DNA of 11,874 bases, taken from contig DXHG01000169.1 of assembly GCA_019113455.1 (NCBI GenBank), forward strand, positions 1-11,874, in the 5' to 3' direction. This DNA is from Candidatus Treponema faecavium. Its GTDB lineage: Bacteria; Spirochaetota; Spirochaetia; Treponematales; Treponemataceae. The notes beneath the pieces are model-generated. The model did no database searches. It was not told the DNA's origin and saw only the letters and a list, made by a program, of their open reading frames with translations. How positions within the stretch are numbered: the stretch's first letter is position 1; every line of letters starts with the position of its first letter. This document shows positions 6,687-11,874 of the stretch, piece by piece. A program made the position numbers and the translations under genes.

Positions 6687-7662
6687 TGAGCCCGGTCGTG
6701 TACACGGTACCGGTTGGCTCCGCGCGTTCTGCACTATACTGGATTATGCGTATCTTTTTTTGTACGGTATCTATCTCAACTTCATACCAATAGCCGTCTG
6801 ATTCGCTGCGGTGTATTGCGGCTGCATTAAACTCTGCCATATCAGACTGATGCCGGTATATGATGTTCCCCGCATGATGATGACCGGTAACAATGAGCGA
6901 CACATCATGCTCATCCATAATGCGTAAAAGCCGGTTTACTTCTTTGGGATCCATACCAAAGATAATAAGCGTTTTATCGAATACGCCGCCTGACGTCACT
7001 ATCTCATGCGCAGCGATAATGCGGTACGGTCTGCTGTCAGCCGCGAGCGCCTGTTCAAGCCAGCGCAGCTGCTCGCCGCCGAACGTGCGCATTGAGTTGT
7101 CAAGCTTATAAATAGACAGCGGTCCATACACATAATGCGCCATGCGTCCCACGCCGGCATCCGCATGAAACACCGACAGATAGCAGTCAAAATCAGATGA
7201 CGTGTTGTTGTACAGTTCATGATTTCCAATAGCGTAGATATGGTTTCCGTGCATCTTATTTGCCGCTCTCGCATAAAACGACAGTGCCTTTTGCTGCCAC
7301 AGGCGCCCGCTGTCAATAAGATCGCCGAGATTCACCAGAAACGGGTAATCGCGGTCATCAAGCCATTCAAGAAAATTGCTGTCATACCAGGCTGCGTTCT
7401 GCGCCGGGCGGTCAAACTGCATATCGGCGATGAGCGGAAACCGTATAACACCGGAATTGTCGTACGGCAGTACATCGCTGCTTTTTTCGGCGATGATACG
7501 TCCGTCTGCTGTCTCTTCAGATACCGTCCATGCTGACTGACCAAGATCAATGACGCGCATAAACGGATTTCCGGCAACGCCTGAAGAAATAGACAGACTT
7601 AAGTCGCATGACACTGACGCGCACACCGCGGCAATACAAAGTGCAGTTACTATCCTTTTCAC
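6673..7662 (-). CDS. Calcineurin-like metallophosphoesterase, predicted lipoprotein
   Basis: This 329-residue protein starts at a GTG with GGAGG six bases upstream. Residues 1-19 form a signal sequence ending in SVSC, so Cys19 is a probable lipidation site, although Ser at -3 makes the lipobox loose. The dinuclear-metal phosphoesterase motifs are in order: D80-M-Q82, GDLID (113-117, D114), GNHE (146-149), AH219 and GHHH (260-263). The first motif has Gln where most family members have His (D-x-H); D-x-Q forms are known in CPPED1-like phosphatases. The enzyme should act in the periplasm or on a membrane surface on an unknown phosphoester. The start overlaps the upstream gene's stop as GTGA, implying coupled translation with the outer-membrane-like protein. 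Confidence 0.85.
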   Translation of the reverse strand: MKRIVTALCIAAVCASVSCDLSLSISSGVAGNPFMRVIDLGQSAWTVSEETADGRIIAEKSSDVLPYDNSGVIRFPLIADMQFDRPAQNAAWYDSNFLEWLDDRDYPFLVNLGDLIDSGRLWQQKALSFYARAANKMHGNHIYAIGNHELYNNTSSDFDCYLSVFHADAGVGRMAHYVYGPLSIYKLDNSMRTFGGEQLRWLEQALAADSRPYRIIAAHEIVTSGGVFDKTLIIFGMDPKEVNRLLRIMDEHDVSLIVTGHHHAGNIIYRHQSDMAEFNAAAIHRSESDGYWYEVEIDTVQKKIRIIQYSAERAEPTGTVYTTGLNEHR

Positions 7663-8339
7663 TCTGTTCCTCCGATAAACCGGTATCCTGCGCGGACCGA
7701 TATTTTGTCGATTACGGTGATGCGGTTTATTACAATCTCTGCTGCGCCGACATAGCCGTCGGCAAAAAACTCGTGGTTCCGGGCTATCGTCAGCGATAGG
7801 CGCACGCCGGCGTACGGACGGAACTTGAATGCACGGTCAAGCGGATGATTAAACGAAGCAAACACCGTTGCCTTAAACGGGTCAAAGCGGCAGGTACCCC
7901 AGATCGCCATCGACGGCGCGACTGCCCACGTGACAAGCGACGAGTACGGACTGTACAAAGCAGAAACCTGCAGCAGCAGCGCATAACCGAGCGTAAACCA
8001 TGACCAGGTAAAAGACTGTCGAAAACGGTATGCAAGCGCCGTCATGCCGCCCTCGCTGGGCACGTACTCGGTATACAGTTCGGCATCATGAACCATGTTC
8101 AGGTGCGAAAACGTATAGCGGAGTGTGCAGTCAAGCTCTGCCGCCGGCTGATACTGAAACAGCATGGCAAGCGGGCCTGCCGTACCTACTGCGCCATACA
8201 CAACCGGAATCGGGGCTGTCGGCGCCGCAGACCAGCCCATAAAAAGTCCGAACGACCAGGGGGGCGATGCAGAAAGCGTAAAAAGAAATACCGTACCCAA
8301 CACACAGAGAGCAATCGCTTTACGTATACGGCTGCACAT
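7659..8339 (-). CDS. Exported outer-membrane-like protein, function unknown
   Basis: The 226-residue product begins with a typical signal peptide (MCSRIRKAIALCVLGTVFLF and on to LSA, cleavage probably near residue 24). The rest is rich in alternating aromatic and small residues, for example LDCTLRYTFSHLNM, TALAYRFRQSFTWSW and KFRPYAGVRLSLTIA, ending SVRAGYRF plus a short tail. This is the pattern of a small outer-membrane beta barrel. I recognise no named family. The ATG has AAGGAA six bases upstream and a good promoter at 8374-8402, about 27 bases of leader away. It is the first gene of the minus-strand set and overlaps the metallophosphoesterase gene by four bases. Confidence 0.75.
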   Translation of the reverse strand: MCSRIRKAIALCVLGTVFLFTLSASPPWSFGLFMGWSAAPTAPIPVVYGAVGTAGPLAMLFQYQPAAELDCTLRYTFSHLNMVHDAELYTEYVPSEGGMTALAYRFRQSFTWSWFTLGYALLLQVSALYSPYSSLVTWAVAPSMAIWGTCRFDPFKATVFASFNHPLDRAFKFRPYAGVRLSLTIARNHEFFADGYVGAAEIVINRITVIDKISVRAGYRFIGGTE

Positions 8340-8373
8340 GAGTTATTCCTTTTTGTGATAACACGTTTATAGT

Positions 8374-8402
8374 AAAATACCGCATCTCAGACGCTGCGTC
8401 AA
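8374..8402 (-). promoter_or_regulatory. Sigma70-type promoter for the upstream minus-strand operon
   Basis: Read on the minus strand, TTGACG (8397-8402, five of six) is followed after exactly 17 bp by TATTTT (8374-8379, four of six). The ATG at 8337-8339 lies about 27 bases past the expected start point. A palindrome GACGC-T-GCGTC (8390-8400) overlaps the -35 element and could be an operator. Confidence 0.6.
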
Positions 8403-8527
8403 TGCTACATGAGGGAAGGATATACACAGTACAGCTTTTTTATACGTTTCACAGTGCAGTATGCCGCACCGACTGCCGTGTTTTTGTCTGTCTGCACAGC
8501 GCTGCAGCGTCTTTCCGGCGGCAGAAG
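8403..8527. other. Intergenic, no supported gene
   Basis: Between the promoter and the repeat array I see only short shadow frames. There is also a small CTGCA-CAGCGC-TGCAG inverted repeat near 8493-8508. Confidence 0.4.
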
Positions 8528-8735
8528 GTTTGCCAATCAGTGGTAAACGAAGTTTGCGGATTTCCCGTTTATAAAATAAAATTTTGCCGATGGGAAAACA
8601 GGAATTTTGCCGTTTACCCCGAGTGAATTTTGCCGATGGCCAGCGAGACACTTGCCGACGGCAAAATTCTTACCCGATAAACGGCAAAATAAAATTTTGC
8701 CATCGGGAAATTTTTTATTTCCTATCGGCAGATAC
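8528..8735. repeat. Array of ~22-23-bp near-palindromic units
   Basis: The motif TTTTGCC (or a close form) starts at 8582, 8605, 8628, about 8650 and 8695. Its inverse GGCAAAA starts at 8660 and 8683, with a shortened GGCA at 8727. Steps are 22-23 bp or twice that on both strands. Each unit approximates TTTTGCCGATSGGMAAA, itself nearly palindromic. The clearest hairpins are TTGCCG-A-CGGCAA (8652-8664) and GGCAAAAT-AAA-ATTTTGCC (8683-8701). Looser units extend left to 8528 (TTTCCCGTTTATAAA at 8561). There are no unique spacers, so it is not a CRISPR array. It lies between two divergent genes for outer-membrane-like proteins. Confidence 0.75.
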
Positions 8736-8899
8736 CATCTGTATAAACAAAACGTGACAGGCTTGCCACTGCCCCAAACATATACGGTAACTTGCCGCGG
8801 ATATTCTTCAGTCAACGCACCTCCGCCTCGCTGCCTGACAGCCTGCAGACTTGCTGCGTAGCCTGCCCCTCCCCAGAAAAACAACTTACAGAGAACAAA

Positions 8900-8990
8900 A
8901 AAGAAAAAAGCCGCGCGTACCAACGCAATAATCACCCCGCGGGGACCCGCAAAGAAAAACCGCCCGCGTGCAAGCGCAGAGAAAATACCG
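8900..8990 (+). repeat. Dispersed 50/51-bp repeat, right copies
   Basis: A 28-bp segment at 8900-8927 (starting AAAGAAAAAAGCCGCGCG) recurs at 8951-8978 (AAAGAAAAACCGCCCGCG) with 21 of 28 bases matching and a 51-bp period. The full unit 8918-8968 matches the inverted copy at 226-275. A third, partial unit (TGCAAGCGCAG) begins at 8969. In one plus-strand frame it reads YQRNNHPAGTRKEKPPA then CKRREN, like the left copy's peptide. No gene start or ribosome site supports translation. Confidence 0.6.
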
Positions 8991-9092
8991 ATGCTCTGGC
9001 ATATTCATATATAAAATTGTTTCTTCTTTTAAAATATGATATGGTTATAACCGTTAATGATATATATCAGTTTTACCCGCAAGAGGTTGTTT

Positions 9093-10301
9093 GTGACAAA
9101 ACGATTTTTCAAGGCAGCACTGCAGTGTGCGTTTATATGGATGTGTTTTCCGCTGTGTACGGTATATGCCGCCGTTTATTTTAACGGCTTCAGCGGTACG
9201 GCAGTCAGGCTCGGACAGGACGCACAGGATTCGCTGCTGAACGCCGGCGCAGCGACGTTTTTTTCAGGGCAGCTTGACTGGTCAAACATCTTCACGCTGC
9301 GCGCCGCGCTGACGCTCAACACGCCTGACACCACTGTGCTGAGCACGGACATTTATTCCGGCATACCATCGTTTCTGCGCCTTGACGAGCTCTCACTGAC
9401 GGCCAAGATACACGCAAATGATCTGTCGCACTACGTGAGCCTGTATCTGGGAGACTTTGAGCCGCCGGGCTCATCGCTGTTCATGCAGCGCCAGTTCGGC
9501 GCATATCCTGCGGAATCGGTTTTTTTGCAGAACGCGGTTTCAAACGACGGCGCGGCAATGTACAGCGCTGCCGGCATGGGCCTTTCATATACGCTGAAAT
9601 TCCAGCAGCCGATGGCTGCCCGCCTCTCGCTCTATGCAAAGCGCTACAAAACGGCGTTTGATCTCAACGCAGACATTCGCTACGCCGGCGTGTGGCAGCA
9701 ATGGAGCCTTGACGCCCTCATCGGCGTTACGTTTCCCGTAGAAAAGATTGACAGCGGCGGACAGGATGTGTTTATGCTCATTAACACCGCGGATCTTCAT
9801 GCCGTGGTAAGTGCGCTCATCGGCAGCGGGTATTCACACTCGCTTTTTATGCAGATAGGAATATCGCGGCTCCGGCTCAAGCCTCTCCAGGGAGAAAAGG
9901 TGTTTTCGGTTGATAACCTCAACTTTATCTTTGAGCCGCGTTTTATGTTCGGCAGCGTCAGATGCAATTTCACGCTCTTTAACCTCGCCGAAGATCAAGC
10001 GCAGGAGCTCTTCTTTGTACAGAATCCGCTGGGCGTTTCGTGTTCCGTATTCAGCGATCTCATCCGGGCGGGCTCTCGTCAGATAACGGCCGGCGGACAT
10101 GTTATCCTTACCGGCAAAGATATCGGACTTTCGACACTCACTGAGCTGGGACTGGAAAACCTCAGCCTCAACATCACGCCGTTTGTCTCGCTTCCGGTGT
10201 TTTCAGGCACATTTACCGGCGCGCTTACGCTTGATGTGCTTAATATCACTAACTTTGCGCAGAGCTTCGGTATTATGGCAAATTACAAAATATATCTGTA
10301 A
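9093..10301 (+). CDS. Exported outer-membrane beta-barrel-like protein, function unknown
   Basis: I start this 402-residue protein at the GTG at 9093-9095, because AAGAGG lies six bases upstream and the product then begins with a clean signal peptide (MTKRFFKAALQCAFIWMCFP to CTVYA, cleavage before AVYF). The ATG at 9057 would add 12 residues and lacks a good ribosome site. The mature part has many short amphipathic strands (HYVSLYLGDF, AARLSLYAKRY, FMLINTADLHAVV, RFMFGSVRCNFTLF) and ends in NYKIYL with a hydrophobic C-terminal residue, as in barrel proteins. I recognise no family. It is transcribed alone, divergent from the 226-residue outer-membrane-like gene, and ends at a strong terminator. 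Confidence 0.75.
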   Translation: MTKRFFKAALQCAFIWMCFPLCTVYAAVYFNGFSGTAVRLGQDAQDSLLNAGAATFFSGQLDWSNIFTLRAALTLNTPDTTVLSTDIYSGIPSFLRLDELSLTAKIHANDLSHYVSLYLGDFEPPGSSLFMQRQFGAYPAESVFLQNAVSNDGAAMYSAAGMGLSYTLKFQQPMAARLSLYAKRYKTAFDLNADIRYAGVWQQWSLDALIGVTFPVEKIDSGGQDVFMLINTADLHAVVSALIGSGYSHSLFMQIGISRLRLKPLQGEKVFSVDNLNFIFEPRFMFGSVRCNFTLFNLAEDQAQELFFVQNPLGVSCSVFSDLIRAGSRQITAGGHVILTGKDIGLSTLTELGLENLSLNITPFVSLPVFSGTFTGALTLDVLNITNFAQSFGIMANYKIYL

Positions 10302-10306
10302 ACATA

Positions 10307-10340
10307 AAAAAAGCGGCGGTACGTTTACTGCCGCTTTTTT
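10307..10340. terminator. Bidirectional intrinsic terminator
   Basis: A 15-bp stem (10307-10321 with 10326-10340, one G-T pair) with a CGTT loop contains GCGGC/GCCGC flanked by six A on the left and six T on the right. It therefore works as an intrinsic terminator on both strands. It lies between the convergent stops at 10301 and 10363. Confidence 0.93.
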
Positions 10341-10362
10341 ACTGCGCGCCGTCCTGGCTGTG

Positions 10363-11595
10363 TTATACGGAAAAACGCGCAAGGCGCCCGCAGGCTTCCG
10401 CAACGTCTTCCTGATGGCCGAACGCGCTGAACCTGATATAGCTTTCTCCGGCAGGGCCGAATCCGGCGCCGGGCGTGCATACGACATGGCACTCGCAGAG
10501 CAGGCGGTCAAATATGTCCCAGCTTTTTCTGCCGGGAAAGCGAACCCACACATACGGCGCGTTGTCTCCGCCGTATACTTCAACACCGGCGGCAGAAAAA
10601 TTGCTTTGCGACAGCGCTTCGCGGATGCGGCGCGCATTTGCCAGATAATAATCGGTGAGCGCGCGCGTTTCTTTCTGCCCTTCCGCGCTTAAGGAAGCAA
10701 GGCCGCCCTGCTGCGCAATATTTGACGCTCCGTTAAAAATCGTGTTTGTAAGCCGTTCCCAGCTCCGCGCTACGGAAGAACCGTCTTCATACGTCAATTC
10801 TTTCGGCACGACTGTCCAGCCCAGCCGCACGCCGGTAAAACCGATCGGCTTTGAAAATGAGTTGATTTCTATTGCACATTCCCGCGCGCCGTCTATCTCA
10901 AATATCGAGCGCGGAAGCGAGGGATCCCTGATATATGCGGCATACGCGGCGTCAAAAATAATAACCGATTTTTTTGCCCGAGCGGCGGCAACCAGCGCCG
11001 CAAGCTGCGCCTTTGACGCGACGGCGCCGGTGGGGTTGTTCGGCGAGCAGAAGTATATAAGCGCGTTTTCAGGAATAACGGATAAATCCGACGGGAAAAA
11101 CTGGTTTTCCGCCGTACACGGCATATACACAACGCCTTCATAGCCTGAGCCGTCGACCCGGGCGCCGCCCGCCGCGCCTGTCATCACGGAGCCGTCAACA
11201 TACACCGGATACGCCGGATCCTGCACAACGGCTGTAACGCCGCTTCCGAACAGCTGCTGAATACGGCCCACGTCGCATTTTGCACCGTCCGATATGTATA
11301 CTTCGCCTGCGCTCACGGCGCCGTTATACAGCACCTGCGCGATTTTATCGCGGAGCTCCATAACACCGGCGGAATCATCGCCATAGCCGCTGTAGCCGGA
11401 TTTTGTGCCGAGCGCCTGCGCATACTGCGCCATTGCAGTGCAGATATGCGGCGTCAGCGGTTCCGTCGTATTGCCGATACCGAGGCTGATAATGCGCGCG
11501 TCAGGATGCGCCGACGCGAACGCCCGGCGGCGTTTGGCGATTTCCGGGAATAAATACCCGCTGCTCAGTTTTGCGATATGTTCGTTCTGTTTCAT
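10363..11595 (-). CDS. dapL: LL-diaminopimelate aminotransferase
   Basis: This 410-residue fold-type I PLP aminotransferase has the length and motifs of DapL. The enzyme converts tetrahydrodipicolinate and glutamate directly to LL-2,6-diaminopimelate, bypassing the acylated intermediates of the DapD/DapC/DapE route to lysine and the cell wall. Family signatures include KLSSGYLFPEIAKR (9-22), GIGNTTEPL (39-47), VYISDGAKCDVGR (99-111), CSPNNPTGAV (183-192) and SFSKPIGFTGVRLGWTVVPK (246-265). PLP contacts would be N187, D215 and Y218, the Schiff-base lysine K249 and the substrate carboxylate arginine R388. The usual GDTT is GNTT here. The ATG lies 18 bp after the ilvB stop with GTAGGAT in front, so the two genes are probably cotranscribed. 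Confidence 0.92.
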   Translation of the reverse strand: MKQNEHIAKLSSGYLFPEIAKRRRAFASAHPDARIISLGIGNTTEPLTPHICTAMAQYAQALGTKSGYSGYGDDSAGVMELRDKIAQVLYNGAVSAGEVYISDGAKCDVGRIQQLFGSGVTAVVQDPAYPVYVDGSVMTGAAGGARVDGSGYEGVVYMPCTAENQFFPSDLSVIPENALIYFCSPNNPTGAVASKAQLAALVAAARAKKSVIIFDAAYAAYIRDPSLPRSIFEIDGARECAIEINSFSKPIGFTGVRLGWTVVPKELTYEDGSSVARSWERLTNTIFNGASNIAQQGGLASLSAEGQKETRALTDYYLANARRIREALSQSNFSAAGVEVYGGDNAPYVWVRFPGRKSWDIFDRLLCECHVVCTPGAGFGPAGESYIRFSAFGHQEDVAEACGRLARFSV

Positions 11596-11613
11596 TATCC
11601 TACACCTGTGTAT

Positions 11614-11874
11614 TCAGTCTTCCACCGATAAAAGCAGTTCGTCAAGCGGCTTTCCCGGCGGCACCATCGGCAGCACCATTTCATCGATATACATATTGCA
11701 GTCGATGACGGCCGGTTTTCTTTCTGAAATTGCCTGCGTAAACGCCTGTACAAACGAGTCTTCCGCTGCGGCGCGGTAGCCGTCAATACCGTACGCCTGC
11801 GCAAGCTTAACAAAATCCGGCGCAAAGTCGAGCGTCGTCTCCGAGTACCGTTTATCGTAAAACAGGTTCTGCCA
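11614..11874 (-). CDS. ilvB: Acetolactate synthase large subunit, C-terminal 86 residues (runs off the right edge)
   Basis: Only the last 86 codons are in the window. They read WQNLFYDKRYSETTLDFAPD, then DFVKLAQAYGIDGYRA, and end MVLPMVPPGKPLDELLLSVE-D. This is the well-conserved C-terminal end of the thiamine-diphosphate domain of the acetolactate synthase (acetohydroxyacid synthase) catalytic subunit. The enzyme condenses pyruvate with pyruvate or 2-oxobutyrate at the first common step of valine, leucine and isoleucine synthesis. The catalytic glutamate and most cofactor-binding residues lie outside the window, so their integrity cannot be judged. The stop is 18 bp before dapL, so branched-chain and diaminopimelate synthesis appear linked in one transcript. 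Confidence 0.92.
   Translation of the reverse strand, partial: WQNLFYDKRYSETTLDFAPDFVKLAQAYGIDGYRAAAEDSFVQAFTQAISERKPAVIDCNMYIDEMVLPMVPPGKPLDELLLSVED

Noticed and set aside
8528..8735. CRISPR array
   Set aside because: Units follow each other directly with no unique spacers of regular length, and there are no cas genes nearby.
8537..8935. 132-codon minus-strand frame whose start looks like a signal peptide
   Set aside because: The hydrophobic start is only the antisense of the A-rich 51-bp repeat and the C-terminal half is the 22-23-bp array. Other frames are open there too, as expected for repeats.
9001..9056. Promoter for the 402-aa protein in the AT-rich stretch
   Set aside because: Several -10-like sequences (TATAAA, TATGAT, TATAAC) occur but none has an acceptable -35 at the right distance. 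A promoter is likely near here but I cannot place it.
9057..9092. ATG start 12 codons upstream for the 402-aa protein
   Set aside because: No ribosome site; the GTG at 9093 has AAGAGG at the right distance and gives a normal signal peptide.
8607..9184. Plus-strand frames across the repeat-filled spacer
   Set aside because: Composed of repeat DNA, with no ribosome site; the last one runs into the well-supported gene starting at 9093 in a different frame.

Overview
The window looks like a chromosomal segment of a Treponema-type spirochete with roughly balanced GC. The main clue is a tight cheA - cheW - cheX - cheY operon, the arrangement known from Treponema pallidum and T. denticola. In it, the CheW protein carries a C-terminal CheR-like domain and CheA has an enlarged dimerisation region, both hallmarks of treponemal chemotaxis arrays. 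Supporting clues are loose spirochete lipoboxes, several outer-membrane-type beta-barrel proteins and an LL-diaminopimelate aminotransferase. The species cannot be named from the sequence alone.

Layout. Positions 1-157 (minus) hold the 5' end of a small lipoprotein gene with a good sigma70-type promoter at 177-204. Positions 205-700 are a decayed intergenic zone with a dispersed 50/51-bp repeat unit, a frameshifted remnant of an IS256/Mutator-family transposase, a pair of alternative hairpins and a strong hairpin behind cheY. From 8339 down to 711 every gene is on the minus strand: outer-membrane-like protein (226 aa), metallophosphoesterase lipoprotein, a possible 56-aa protein, a radical SAM protein of the SplB/photolyase type, then cheA, cheW-cheR, cheX and cheY. 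Several junctions overlap by a few bases (GTGA at 7659-7662, ATGA at 6516-6519), which suggests translational coupling. A promoter at 8374-8402 probably drives the upstream set. A second one, lying almost on top of the cheA start codon, may drive the chemotaxis genes.

Positions 8403-9092 separate two divergent genes for predicted outer-membrane proteins. This stretch holds no convincing gene but has an unusual array of about nine or ten near-palindromic units on a ~22-23-bp period (8528-8735), followed by two or three partial copies of the same 50/51-bp repeat seen at the left end. Positions 9093-10301 (plus) encode a 402-aa exported, barrel-like protein. A strong bidirectional terminator (10307-10340) separates it from the convergent minus-strand pair dapL (10363-11595) and the 3' end of ilvB (11614 to the window edge), which belong to lysine/diaminopimelate and branched-chain amino acid biosynthesis.

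How the genes work together: CheA phosphorylates CheY, CheX removes the phosphate, and CheW-CheR links the kinase to receptors. The other genes on the strand have no obvious chemotactic role. The most unusual material is in the two intergenic regions, where repeat families and a dead insertion sequence flank the operon.
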